64,000 nt of DNA from Panicum virgatum (taxonomy: Eukaryota; Streptophyta; Magnoliopsida; Poales; Poaceae): the NCBI RefSeq assembly GCF_016808335.1, contig NC_053143.1, positions 52,917,441 through 52,981,440 of the forward strand, written 5' to 3'. The notes below the pieces were generated by a model, which saw nothing but the letters and a program-made list of their open reading frames with translations, had not been told where the DNA came from and did no database searches. How positions within the stretch are numbered: position 1 is the stretch's first letter; every line of letters begins with the position of its first letter. Below are positions 45,111 through 56,844 of this stretch, piece after piece. A program made the position numbers and the translations under genes.

Positions 45111-45574
45111 GATGCACTCTTCATCCGCTTTTCAGAGCTTTTCCAAATGTGTCTCTTTTAGCATCTAATTTGATTAACTGTTGGATATCAAATATAATAA
45201 ATTAGCATGGTAACTTGCAAGCTTTGAAATATGCACTTCATTTGAATTTCACTCATTGAAAAATCATATAATAATGTTGCTGAATGGAAGTGGCAGATGT
45301 GGATTGATGAATCAGAGTAAAGACAATGCACCTGTCAGAAGTGTGTTGCAGTCCGCTCCCTTCCCATGTAAGATGTCATCTTATGTCACTCGCTTCATCA
45401 TAATTCCTGTCCATACATTTACTTGTTATAGGCAGACAGGCTATCTACTTTCACCTCAATATCGAATGTCTACCATCTACCAGTTTGGTCCCTCAAAGTC
45501 ATCAGTATTACTATAATCTATTCAAGTGATAGTGCTCTTACAATTTCAAATTCGCATTATTTATTGTCTGACAG
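45111..45574 (+). other. Remainder of gene C intron 1
   Basis: AT-rich intron sequence between the LINE poly(A) and the acceptor ctgacag at 45568-45574. Nothing else is recognised. Confidence 0.5.
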
Positions 45575-47599
45575 GCTTAACAAAGTTCAGTTTGTCAGAG
45601 TTGGAGACTGCTACAAATGGATTTTCGGATGAAAACCTCATTGGACGAGGTGGTTCTGTTAGTGTCTATAAGGTACTCCACCTTCTTGGCTTGCTATTTT
45701 TGGATCCATTTTGTGCCTTCTACATGACAGTAGTCATCAATGGCATGATTTTGAACAAAGCACATGTCATGTAACTAAGACATGGAGAAGCTTCCAAATG
45801 GAATAAAAAACCCTTCCAAATTGAGACACAAATTGTTAGAAGCCATGCTAAAAAAAACTTGTAGTAAACCAACAAGGTATATCTCAAAATATTGATCTTT
45901 TGAGCCGGTACGTGTTTCAGGATATACTACTGTAAATCTTAGGGTGAATCAGTATTTAAGAGTTCACATGATTTAGTGCTTAATCCTTGTTGAAGAATTT
46001 AGGCGTGTTTATGGATTAGTGTAACTCAAAAGATCACAAATAAAAGATTTGATCAAAATGACTGGAGATGACCTATCTAAAACAGATGATTCATGCCCTA
46101 GCCGTCATTTTGGTGCAAACACTTTCCTAAACTATCATACTAAGGCTTGTGCATTGATGGTTCATATTGCAACATGTAGTTACATATTGTCCAGCCAAGT
46201 AGAAGTGAGCGATGTTCCCCTAATATATATAATGCCAGTGTTCTGTATACACACCAATGTCCCGCTGAGAAGAAAATGGGGACTATCATATTTTTTTCCG
46301 CAGTTTTAGGGAAAATCCGAGACAAGTTTCAATGTAAAAGAGAAATTTTAACAGTTTGGCCTGCTGCAGCTGTAAACAAACATAGCACATCAGCACTGAT
46401 ACATCCCAAGTTCTTAATTTTGAAGTTTTATCTTTGTTAAACATTCACATCATTTAATTTCATTGTTGCATTTTTCAGGGTGTGCTAAAAGATGGTTTAG
46501 TGGTCGCCATCAAGAGATGGCGAAGCTCAATTATATTTTCACGGGATCACCTGTATGATGAACTTAATCTTGTTTCAAAGCTTCAGCACAAAAATATAGT
46601 TAAACTTCTAGATATGGGTACCCAGTCATACAAACGGTGGCGTGGGCAGAGGACAGAAAAGATCAAGTTGAAGGGAGGCTATAGTTTTCGATCGAAGAGC
46701 ACATGCCGAATGGAAACTTGGAGGAAAATTTGGAAGGCATGTTTTCCTTTTTTTTCTGAAAAATAACAACAATTGAACCAACTTTCTTTTAGCTTTCTTT
46801 TTTATATTAATTTTTGGTCTAATGTTCTTTATTTCTCAGGGTTCAGTCTTGATTGGTTTAACCGCTTCCGCATAATCCAGGGGATAGCACATGGCCTAAA
46901 TTATCTTCATGCACGACACATTGTCCATTCGGACTTGAAACCAAGCAACATCCTCTTGGATTCTCATATAAACCCAAAGATTAGTGATTTCGGAATAGCT
47001 AGAATGTTGGATTATGGTGATATGACCACTCGTGATGTCAACTGCTTAGCTGGCACGATGTAAAGGCACTCTCCCCTGAATATATCCAATAGCCTCTCTT
47101 TACTTTTTCCCAGATTAATTTTCTTCTGATAGTTTCCATTTGTTTCTAACTATTCAGGGGATATATGCCTCCAGAATATATTATGGAAGGCATTTTGTCA
47201 ACAAAGTATGATGTGTACAGTTTTGGTGTCATCCTTCTAGAGATCATTAGCAGTATGTGCAGCTTTGAACCAGCTCGTCGGCAAGCTTCAGTTGAATGGG
47301 TAAGCTCAACATTTAAATGACAACCTGCATATACCACAGCATTATTCTGTTATCATTCCTGAAAATTTCAACAGAAGAAAATTTATTACAATCTGCGATT
47401 CTGCATCTTAGTGCCAGTCAGTGCCAGTCTTAGCTGGCGTTTTATCCTACCTGCCATACCATATGGTTTATTTCGAGGGCCTGCTAAGCTGTTCGAGAAA
47501 TTGCCTTTTGGGAAAGAATATCTGCAGAGGTCTTGTCTCTGCCAAGCTTCTTGGTAACAGGACTCAAGTTTTCATGTTTGGCATTATCAGATCCCCATG

Positions 47600-47720
47600 C
47601 TATTTAAACCTGTCACTGCCGGTTCATATTACAAACCGGCGGTGGTGTCCATTATTACCACTGGGTTGGTTCAACCGGCGGTGAAACCCTGTTTGCAAAG
47701 ACCAATTCTGTAGTAGTGTA
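47600..47720. mobile_element. CACTA 3' terminal fragment in gene C intron
   Basis: Ends ttctgtagtagtg at about 47719, preceded by repeated accggcggtg/caccgccggt subterminal motifs, as in grass CACTA elements. No matching 5' terminus is visible, so this is a fragment. Confidence 0.45.
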
Positions 47721-48056
47721 TGTTCCCTTTTTTCACAAATGGTTCCATCAAACCACATCACAGACCACTGCAAGTCCATTGTTCTTCCTGTCGACACTAC
47801 AGCAGGCCTCCTTCGGATCTGTGGAACTGGTGGATAGATGACGTGCCCACAGAAGGAATGGATATTCAATAAATGTCTTAGTAATGGTCGAAAATCAAAT
47901 TGTTCAAATGAAATAATCATCAGGTGACCTCAAGGGGGATGCAAAGCCAAGAAAATGTTATATACAATTAGAATTGATGACAAAAATAGAAGCTATACTG
48001 AGAAGAGGTTGCCAATGGCTAGCGATGGCAAAACGATCACCAGGTGAACCTTGAGC

Positions 48057-48112
48057 ACGATTCAGTGTTGATTAGCTAATCACCACAATTCAGTGTTGAT
48101 CAGCTAATCACG
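48057..48112. repeat. 28-bp tandem duplication
   Basis: cacgattcagtgttgattag...aatcac is repeated immediately with two changes (48057-48084 and 48085-48112). Intronic in gene C. Confidence 0.75.
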
Positions 48113-48545
48113 GTTGGGACCGAAAATCAGAACTTCAAAGTACATAATCGATACTTGTGAAATGGACGTGTTCAAAAGTTGATATAACACAATTGAAATA
48201 CAGTCCTGTATTGTGTCGTTTACTATACAACTAATAAGCTTATGTTCAATGATGCTTTTGGTTATCAGGCTTGGGAGGTGCAGCGAGTTGGATCAATAAA
48301 GGACATAAATTTTCTGCCCTTTGTGTGACGCGTCTGAGCACGAGCAGATGAAAAGATGCATGGAGGTAGGACTCTTGTGCACCCAATTTAATCCGGCGGA
48401 CCGCCCCACCATGGTGGATGTTCTTGAGATGCTAAATGGGAAGCAAGAGGTACCGACCCCAAGGAAGCCACGATACACCAAAAGAAGGCCCCTCCAAGGT
48501 GTGATGAATTTTGCGCTAAGCGTACCAAAAGATGTGAATCTGTAA

Positions 48546-49438
48546 AGTTGGAGGAGGGCATACGGAACATGTATAGATTACCTCTGCGAGTCATCTCTGG
48601 ACCATTTCATTTTGTCTCCCGTCATGTGCTTATGAACGTTCAGTTCGTGTTATATATGCACTGTGCTTGTAAAGCTGTAAGCATTATCATTGTTCTCAGA
48701 GACCCCTTTTGTATTGTGGCTTCACGAGCACCAAGTGTTCACAAGCAACGGCCTTTTTTTTTTTACGATTTGCGCACAAGGAACACCGAGTGTTCACTGG
48801 TGATCTCTCTCCACTGTTATTTGATTCCATGGGCCCTATGTCAGTCCATAAGAATAGTGCTCTATTCTTGCTAATGCTGTTGATCGGCTTGTTCACCATG
48901 GATGCTTTTTTCTCCTGGTCGATCTTCTATTCTTCTCCGTACCGACCCAACTGCAAGCTAAGTTACAACCGGAGCGACTAGTACTGTCCCACAGATCCCA
49001 TGTTCGTGGGAGATGTGAGCATCAAGCATTCCCGTCAGAGATTGTCCATGTTGTGGACGACCAGCTCCTGCAAGATGCTTCCTCTGCTGCCTGTGACCCT
49101 GAAGCAAGCACCTAGTTGCTACAATATTTCAGGTTGGTCTGATCTGCTCAAGTGAATCTCCTGACCAAATTATGCCAATGAGCGACGTGGTGGTGACACT
49201 GGGGAAGATTGTAAAGGAAAACATCAAATCTTTTCACTTGTCCAATATTTCGTTTTTCGTCATTAGTTATCTGTATTCGTATATGCGATTTCTGAACACA
49301 AACCGCCACGTGTAAAATAAGTTTCTGTATATATATCAATTATCAAATGGAGTTCAGTGTTCGATTCGTGTTTTCTGCCTTCCCTGTGGAGCGTGGAAAC
49401 CCCGGTATGAAGAACGAGTAATGTCGGCGATGAAGGCA
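48546..49438. other. 3' flank of gene C
   Basis: No supported gene. It contains a T-run near 48748 and ordinary AT-rich sequence. The gene C 3' UTR is probably here but no polyadenylation signal is certain. Confidence 0.4.
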
Positions 49439-49556
49439 GCGACGGCCGTTGTTGCCGTGAAGGCTCCGGCCTCCGTGCCTGCTCGCTGCGAGGCTCAGCG
49501 ACGGCCGTTGTTGCCGTGAAGGCTCCGGCCTCCGTGCATGCTCGCGGCGAGGCTCG
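49439..49556. repeat. Two tandem 59-bp GC-rich units
   Basis: gcgacggccgttgttgccgt starts at 49439 and again at 49498. The two units differ at only a few positions. They look like a duplicated piece of GC-rich coding or leader sequence. No domain is recognised. Confidence 0.8.
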
Positions 49557-49812
49557 CTGCCGACCAAGCCGCCAACCCCGGCTAGCCGGGCAAGTCAAGC
49601 GCATGGCTGCACGATCGCTTGGCTCGCCGGGGATGTTGATGAATCGAACACCCTTACCACAGAATAATGGAGTGAATTGTTTGCTCCGGGCTTGAGTCGG
49701 GTCGGAGCTTCCCGATTATGACCGGAGCGCGGCGGTGGTCGCCGACGGCTGACAGATCGGAGCGGGAAGAGTGACTATCCATACCGAGGCAGGGCCGATT
49801 TGAAAATATTCG

Positions 49813-50290
49813 GATTGCGATTAATAATTACGATCCGATCTAAGGGGTATTTGTAAAATATAAGATCTATTTGCAAATACTCCGATCCTGATTAACGATC
49901 CGAATTAAAAATATAAAATATAAGGGCATATTTGCAAATAACTTGGGGTGTCTTCCACAAAACACTGGGGGGGCGGCTGACACGCATCTGGCGCCGCCGC
50001 CGGCCACCGGTGACCTTGCCACTGTGCGTGGCATGCTCAGATTCAGTATTGTTGTAATTAATAATTACGATCCGATCTAAGAGGTATTTATAAAATGTAG
50101 GATCTATTTATAAATACTATCGTCATGATTAATAATCACGATCCGAATTAAAAATATAAAATATAAGGACATATTTGCAGATAACTAGGATGTCTTCCAG
50201 AAAATACTTGGGGGAGGGCGGCGGACACACGCATCTGGCGACGCCGCGTTGCCGCCGCCGGCCACCGGCGACCTTGCCATTGTGCGTCCC
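49813..50290. repeat. Tandem duplication with ~237-bp period
   Basis: An AT-rich block (taataattacgatccgatct ... atataaaatataaggacata) followed by a GC-rich block (ggccaccggtgaccttgcca) occurs twice, at about 49823-50045 and 50060-50290, with scattered substitutions and small indels. No coding function is seen. Confidence 0.75.
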
Positions 50291-50554
50291 CGCTCCCTTC
50301 AATGGATATCGATGATAAATATGTGATCATCTCAAGTTGACTCTGCTATGCAGTGTTGGAGGGGAAGGATATTCATCGCGTGCGCGAGCTGCCAGCAACG
50401 CGTCGCAGAGGCGGGTGCAGCAGCTCACGTGTCTTGATTCCCGTGTATTTCAAACTAAAAAAATGTTCTATCTTATGAATGGGTTATTAAAATTATATTT
50501 CGATTGCACCGCTGTGTTTCTTACAATGAGATCTTCAAAACTAGACCACACTTG

Positions 50555-50880
50555 ATTATATTTAGGTGATATTTTCTCTAAAACATTTTTATTTGTTCCA
50601 AAAAAATTCTATTTTATTTCGGAATATTTTATTTGGTTCCGGAACAATTTTTATTTTTAGAATATTTTTATCTTGTTTCGGAACATTTAGTTTTGTTCTG
50701 AAACAATTTGTATTTCTGGAATATTTTTAACTCTAACGGATTTGTGCGATGGTACGAGGCCTAGTCGCACGTGCTATGAATAGACGCCCCCCGTGTTGGA
50801 TGTCTGCGAGATTTTTGTCAGTCACATGTGCTATGAATTGACGCCCCCTGTTGGATGTCTGCGAGATTTTTGTCTGCATT
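50555..50880. repeat. Dispersed repeat copy 1 and a ~57-bp tandem duplication
   Basis: AT-rich sequence with repeated ttccggaacaattttta-type motifs ends in ttgtgcgatgg...agtcgcacgtg, which is a GC stem. Related copies are at 57075-57262 and, inverted, at 60005-60135. Right after it, gacgcccccnnttggatgtctgcgag is duplicated (about 50780 and 50840). Confidence 0.55.
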
Positions 50881-51194
50881 TAGCAGAGGATCTGCGCGCG
50901 GCATGCCCAGACTCGGTATTGTCGTTGTTGGGTTAGGATTGAGTCCGGTACAAATTAAACTCAGGAGGCGTGAATTTTGCCTGCTGCTTCTATTTTTCAA
51001 TAATAATAATAATAAACAGAAATCATGCCTGCTTCTTGATTCTACCACGTTAGTTAGATATATAAAACTTACTGCAGGTGTATTGTCCTTGCCTCAGGTT
51101 GTCATGGTTTTCGTCTTTTCATCTGTGCTATGTATATGCTGCACTATCTGTTTGTTCTGTATATTTCAGTTTAATAATCAGTTCATGTGCTTGC

Positions 51195-51614
51195 TGTTAG
51201 TATTGATCTCCACCATTTGGGCCCAACGGACCAAATGGACCCTGACTCGCGCCCTGATCGGGGGCGCTCAGCCCATGGAAGGCTGGTGGGCCCCCGTCGC
51301 GCAGCCCCATAAAAGGAGGTGAGGACCAGCGGCACAAGACATGAGGTTCGCCGCCGCCACTGTTCCCCGCCTCAAAACCCTAACCCGATCAGAGAGGGGG
51401 GGCTGCAGCGGCGGGAAGCGCCACCACGTCATCACCGGAGCGCCGTCACCATCGCGACGTCACTCCACTGCACCACGCTGACACCGCCACCACGTCGTCT
51501 CTGCACTGCACGTCGCTGCCCTAGCGCAGAACTTCATCGACGAACCTGTGGTGACTCTAGATAAAGGAAAGTCCACATTCGACCTACACTCTAGTCGATC
51601 CAATAGTATTAACA
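51195..51614 (+). repeat. 5' LTR of the 51-kb copia element
   Basis: 420 bp. A TATA-like cataaaagg lies near 51308. The LTR is about 98-99% identical to the 3' LTR by eye, with a handful of substitutions and a 1-bp G-run difference. Confidence 0.93.
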
Positions 51615-51629
51615 ATGGCATCAAGAGCC

Positions 51630-52420
51630 GATCTAGAGAGCAGATCGAGTTTGGGGAAGGATTGTACTCGAATCGAAAGAAACAGAGGGCAAAATTTGGA
51701 TTTGGGGGCAAGGGCACTGTCGCCCAGTCCGCTTGATGGAGGCGTGCTCAGCCGAGGGCGAGCACGCGCGCCGGCGAGGGGACCGGCGGCGGCGCCACCA
51801 TCTCTCCCTGGACGCCATGGGCGGCCCTCGGTTCTTGCTCCGTGCGAGGCTAGGGAAGAAGGGGAGGGGAAAGAAAGCAAAAGGAGAAAGTGCCGGGGCA
51901 GCCGGATTGGATCCGGCGGCGGCTTCCCTCGCCGGCGCCGACGGCAAGAGTGGCAGATCGCCACGGGCAGCCGCCACCGTGCGGCTCAGGCAGAAGAAAA
52001 AGAAAAGAAAGGCCTCGGGGTCGCGCGACTGTGGTCCGCGTCGCCGGCCATAAAGCCGGTGGTCGGACCCAGCGGCGCGCTGGCGGGAGAGAGCCGGCGG
52101 CGGTGCCGCCACCAAGGGCCAGCCGCCGCTCGGTGGTTACAGAGAGAGAAGGAAATAATGATCTAGGGTTTTGGGAGGAGCCGGTCGGAGTAGGCGATTT
52201 TGATCCAGCGACAAACGTGGAGGACCATCCGATTAGATTCAACGGTCCGGATCGGCCGGCCGCGGCTCGGGCTGGATTCAGCCCAAAGGGGACCGCAGCG
52301 CAGGCCGAATTCCCGGCCCAGGCCCACGCTGCAGCCTGGGTCGCAGGGAGCGCTACGCGCGGAGTGGGCCACGGGCCGCATTCGCGGCTGGGCCGACGAC
52401 AGTTTTTTTTCAGAAGCATT
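51630..52420 (+). other. GC-rich leader region of the copia element
   Basis: A very GC-rich stretch, with Arg/Ala/Gly/Pro-rich open frames in several registers, lies between the primer-binding site and the AT-rich interior. The + strand frame from 51615 is 183 codons but has biased composition and no domain. I treat it as captured or leader GC-rich DNA and not as a protein gene. Confidence 0.4.
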
Positions 52421-52459
52421 TTCAATGGAATTTTGAATGGATTCGTTTATAGTTTGATC

Positions 52460-53330
52460 CCTATTCAATTTTGCACCAACGTGTTTATTGTTTAGAGAAA
52501 AAAGTTCACAGTATTGCTTCTGAAAATAAAAAAAATTAGATGTATTCGCTGCAAAGTTTTAAAGGTGTTGCTCTTAATTTTAAGAGCTTGATTAAAGAAT
52601 TTGCTTTGAGTAAATTTTGTACAGTTTTATCTCTATTCAATTTTGAACCAACGAGATAAATTGTTTAGAGAGAAAATGAGTATAGAGTACTGTTTCTCAA
52701 AAGAAAGAAAAGTTTTCCGCTGCCATAAAGAAAGGAAAAGATTTCCGGTGTTATACTGTTGCTATTTTTCAATTAAGTCAGAACCAACGAGAAGATTTAA
52801 TTGGAAGAATAGTCTTAAAGTCTTAAATAAGCCTCCTTGTGGGTAAAAGATAGAAAAGCTTCCGCTGTTTAAACTAAAAGTTGAGTTTTGGCATTATTCT
52901 GCCATTTGAAGTCTCAAAGTTGAATATTACTGGAATCACAAAGATATTTCTCATGGAAGAGAAATTTAAAGTTAATTATGGTATTGTTATTTTCTGACCA
53001 ACGTTGATGATAACATTATCATAATTTTTTCATGAATCATACCTTGAAGTTTAAGGTCTCTGGTAAATGTTGCATCAAAGTGATCATTTCAGAGAATAGC
53101 TAAAGAACTGCTCTCAAACTAGAGAAATGTATTTTCTAGTTTGCGCTGCAATAAAGTTGATTATCCTCTAATTAAATTCGAACCAACGGGAGAATTTAAT
53201 TTTGAGGAGCAGATATATGGTTTTAAAGTTTATTGAGTTTTTCATACATTAATTCCATTTCTGCCCAACGGTGATACAGAATTAATGTAAAAGATTATTC
53301 TATTTCTGCCCAACGGTGATATAGAATAGA
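52460..53330 (+). repeat. Array of small hairpins with CCAACG in the loop
   Basis: Seven copies of ccaacg occur at 52476, 52648, 52784, 52998, 53183, 53265 and 53310. At least six are flanked by inverted arms that differ from copy to copy: caattt/aaattg (52638/52658), caattaa/ttaattg (52770/52797), tgttat/ataaca (52985/53010), a ~15-bp arm pair at 53165/53192, tacattaattc/gaattaatgta (53245/53279), and attctat/atagaat (53297/53321). Loops are 12-23 nt. Because arms vary while the loop motif is kept, the arrangement looks selected or templated and not a simple sequence repeat. Confidence 0.6.
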
Positions 53331-54899
53331 ACTTAAAGTATTGATTATTGACTTTTCAGACAAAGAGTTCTATGTTGTCCTTGAAGGACTAAAGACATTG
53401 AACTGGGTACTTGTGACTCAGAAAGAAAGAAGATCATTACATAAGAGAATATATTCTCTGTAAAGAATGGCTTGACAGGAAAAGTACTCAGGATATTTAT
53501 CCAAGAAGAGTAGATAAAGCAATAAGAGTTCGTTTTGAGAAATGTCTCTTATGTACTCTCTATCAAGTAGAATTTATTATGAGTTCATTCAAAGTTGTGA
53601 TAAGTCATACATGTTTAATTTGATCAACATCGGATTAAGTATGTGTGTCATGGAATATTCAGATTTATTTCTGAATTTGATTTGAACTGATCCTGACATT
53701 TTTGTTTGGATAAGTATGAAATAACCCGCATGACGGGATAAAGTTGGCATAGTGCTAATCCTGCATGTCGAGAGAAAGTTGTGATAACTCATGTACTGGT
53801 TTATCCCACACTGGGAGAAAAGTTTGGAGTAGCTTTGCTATTCTAGAATTGAACGGGCACTTCTATTGTGTCACAGAGATTAAGCACTCATTGAGTTCAA
53901 TGAAGAATGGAAAGTTACATATGAACCTCAAGATAAGAAAGTTTTGCGAGCGTGACTTGCTAAAGTACTAGTAATAGACTCTGTTGAGTTCGTGAAGTGA
54001 AATGAGGAAAAATTACTGTCATATCGAATAAAGGACTCTAATGAGTTATCAAAATAAAGTGAACAAAAGGTACTCTCATACGAATTAAGAAAATACTTTG
54101 TTCTGCATGACATAATCATGTGGATGAAGTAATAAAAGTTTCTCATTCACAAAGTTGTGAATAGTTTTCGAAATTGTGGCAGAAAAGTTCAAGCCACATT
54201 TCGAGGGGGAGAAATATGAGACAGTTAAGAAAGGTACTCCCCTGTAATGTGCATTGAAAGCAAAAGATGATCTATTAAAGAATGAATGTGACCGTCAGGG
54301 GGAGTACAACAGTCACTATAGTGATACCCCTATGTAAAGAAATGTCTAAATTCCGGCATTCATGCTGGATGACTCTCCAAGATAGTAAGATGGTGCTTAC
54401 AGAGCACATATAAAGTTTTTAATAGATATAAAGTTTTAACAGATTGAACCCAAACAAGAGATTTACTGATATGCCATCTTTACAGAAGATGGAATAATCT
54501 GGGGGAGCATGGTATGTAGAGACCTAAGCCTTGAAGAGAAGTAGAAATGCGTGTCCACTTCGATGATTCAGGAGAAATAAGTTACAGAAGATGAATAATG
54601 TAAAGAAGGGTCTTGTTATGCAAGAGCCTATAGAGTCTATTGCTTTTGGCAAAGAGCAACAACAGCCCCATATAGAAAACAATGTACCAAGAAAAGAAAT
54701 GGAGGTTGATTCCACCTCATTTGAAGAAGTCACGAGAATTCTATGGGCTAAGTCCGTGGAAAAGGAAAATAATTCCTAAAAGAGTCACCACAGTAGGTTG
54801 TAATGGACCTACAAAGAGAAATGTGACTCCAGAGGGAATAAGTTGATGAGAACTTTTCCAGTCTCATGCAAAGGATTCTAAGAATCATAATGACATTAG

Positions 54900-56216
54900 T
54901 CGTGCATTATGTTTTGGAATTATATCAGATAGCTGAAATGTTTACATGACACTACCTAACGTTTTGTCATGAAAAGAAAAGAATATATACAGGATACCAC
55001 AAAAGGAAATCCATTTATGGATTGAAATAAGCCTTGAGACGGTGGTATCTAAAGTTCATTGAAATGGTGAGAAAGTTTGGGTTTTTAAAGGAATTAAGGA
55101 GGACAATAGTTTTTTAAGTGAAGTTAAAGAATGGGGAATTTGATTTCAACAACTTAAATGAAGATAACACCCTACTTATTAGTGGTGGTGTTAATCTGAC
55201 ATTATAGATAAAGAATTCTTGTCTTCAAGTTTTTGATCTCGGTGGTTGGTTTTCGTTCTAAGAATTGAGACTCATTGACATTATCACAAAGGCATACTCA
55301 GAAAAGATTCTAAAGAAATGAAGTATGCAAAGGAGTTAACCTACGCCTGTTCCTATCGTCAAGGGTAATGATTTTGGGAACCTTAATGTTCCAGGAATCC
55401 ATATGCTTCAGCTGTTGGAAGTTTCATAGGCGCGCAAGTAAAGAATTTACCCTGACATAGTTTTGTGTATCCGGGTTCTTTTGGCAAAAGTTCAATCCAG
55501 ATATAGATCACTGGAATGAAATTGAGAATGTCGGCCTCATGCTAAGTTGGAAAGAACAAGTACTCTCAAAAGGTTGTGAGTACAAAAGTAGAACTTGTGA
55601 AATGTGTAGCGAAATCCACAATTGTCGCTAACTTTCACATTTGGAGGTTTTGTGTGGAAAAGCTCCAAAACAAAGCAATTATGATCAATGTGATGCAAAG
55701 ATATAGTATAGCATGATACGAGGCCGAGGGACAGGCAAAATGCTTAAGTGAACCTGTACCCGGAGTTGATAATGGTTGACAACAGCAATAACCATTAAAG
55801 TAGTTTGCTCCTATGACAACGAGTCAAGTGTGGTGCCAAACACATTGACACAAAGTTATACATTGTAAAGGAGAAAGTCCGGAATAATGATGAAATGCAT
55901 TGTGAGTATAAGTGACAGAAAGTGTCTGCAGATCCGCTTGCTAAAGGCTTGCCGCCCAGTGTGTACAGAGAACACACAGTCGACATGGGTTCATGGTATA
56001 GCCTATGTTTTCCGGACGATAAAGGGCCCAAAGTTAAAGTACCTATTTCAGAACCGAGAGGTGTGTTGTAGCTGTTAAGTCTATCGGTTATTGACCGTGA
56101 CGATGAGGCATGCTCATATGCACTAATCCGTGATGGAGTAGGTAAACAAAGAATAAAGAATGTTGAAAGTAAAGATTGAGATAAGTTAAAAGACAAGATG
56201 AGATCAAGGGGGAGAA
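54900..56216 (+). pseudogene. Remnant of copia reverse transcriptase/RNase H
   Basis: Short matches in shifting frames follow the copia order. YPDIVLCIRVLLAKVQS (about 55452-55500) corresponds to the region after the RT. KHIDTK-type sequence lies at about 55843, and SADPLAKGLPPSVYREH (about 55925-55975) is the usual end of copia RNase H. Many stops and indels lie between. It is too decayed to delimit further. Sequence between 53330 and 54900 holds no recognisable domain. Confidence 0.65.
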
Positions 56217-56635
56217 TGTTAGTATTGATCTCCACCATTTGGGCCCAACGGACCAAATGGACCCTGACTCGCGCCCTGATCGGGGGCGCTCAGCCCATGG
56301 AAGGCTGGTGGGCCCCCGTCGCGCAGCCCCATAAAAGGAGGTGAGGACCAGCGGCACAAGACATGAGGTTCGCCGCCGCCACTGTTCCCCGCCTCAAAAC
56401 CCTAACCCGATCAGAGAGGGGGGCTGCAGCGGCGGGAAGCGCCACCACGTCGTCACCGGAGCGCCGTCACCATCGCGACGTCACTCCACTGCACCACGCT
56501 GACACCGCCACCACATCGTCTCTGCACTGCGCGTCGCTGCCCTACCGCAGAACTTCATCGACGAACCTGTGGTGGCTCTAGATAAAGGAAAGTCCACATT
56601 CGACCTACACTCTAGTCGATCCAATAGTATTAACA
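56217..56635 (+). repeat. 3' LTR of the 51-kb copia element
   Basis: 419 bp, begins tgttagtattgatc directly after the polypurine tract and ends agtattaaca before the TSD. Confidence 0.93.
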
Positions 56636-56844
56636 CTTGCAGCTTGCACTTTACAGCACAGTTTATATCTCCAGTCTTGTGTGAAGGGAAGAGAACTGAA
56701 TCGTGATACTCCTCCAGGACACTCCAGAACATGAGAGAGAAAGAAACCCAGGAGATCGCTTTCCAGATGCCTTATGCGAGTCCACGTCGTTGGGCAAGCC
56801 CAGTTTATATCACATAATAAGGCCAAGCCCATGTCCTCGCGCAC

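Larger units (their letters stand above)
45575..48545 (+). pseudogene. Gene C kinase exons: non-RD receptor-like cytoplasmic kinase, frameshifted
   Basis: Exons are 45575-45672 (FSLSELETATNGFS, loop GRGGSVSVYK), 46479 to about 46735 (VVAIKRW), 46840-47059 (catalytic loop [20 protein letters not shown]), 47158-47299 ([19 protein letters not shown]) and 48269-48545 (NPADRPTMVDVLEMLNG). The layout parallels the gene A kinase exons. The catalytic loop has Ser in place of Arg (non-RD), and the glycine loop's third Gly is Val. In the second exon the frame is lost and an in-frame TAG precedes the EEHMPNGNLEE block (about 46685). The last exon has another frameshift near 48318 followed by an intact C-terminus ending at 48545. 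It is a decayed paralog of the gene A kinase. Confidence 0.87.
51190..56640 (+). mobile_element. Decayed Ty1-copia LTR retrotransposon with TSD cttgc
   Basis: The element spans 51195-56635 with 420-bp and 419-bp LTRs that are nearly identical and begin tgttagtattgatc and end agtattaaca. The TSD cttgc is at 51190-51194 and 56636-56640. A primer-binding-site-like tggcatcaagagcc follows the 5' LTR (51616-51629) and the polypurine tract aagggggagaa precedes the 3' LTR (56206-56216). Nearly identical LTRs indicate a recent insertion, yet the interior has no long pol frame. So it moved as a defective copy, with help in trans. Confidence 0.92.

Noticed and set aside
47600..47720. A complete CACTA element in the gene C intron
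   Set aside because: Only the 3' terminus is found. No cacta-type 5' end or TSD is visible upstream.
51733..52495. Large overlapping frames in the GC-rich copia leader as host genes
   Set aside because: All six frames are open to similar extent, with biased composition and no recognisable domain.
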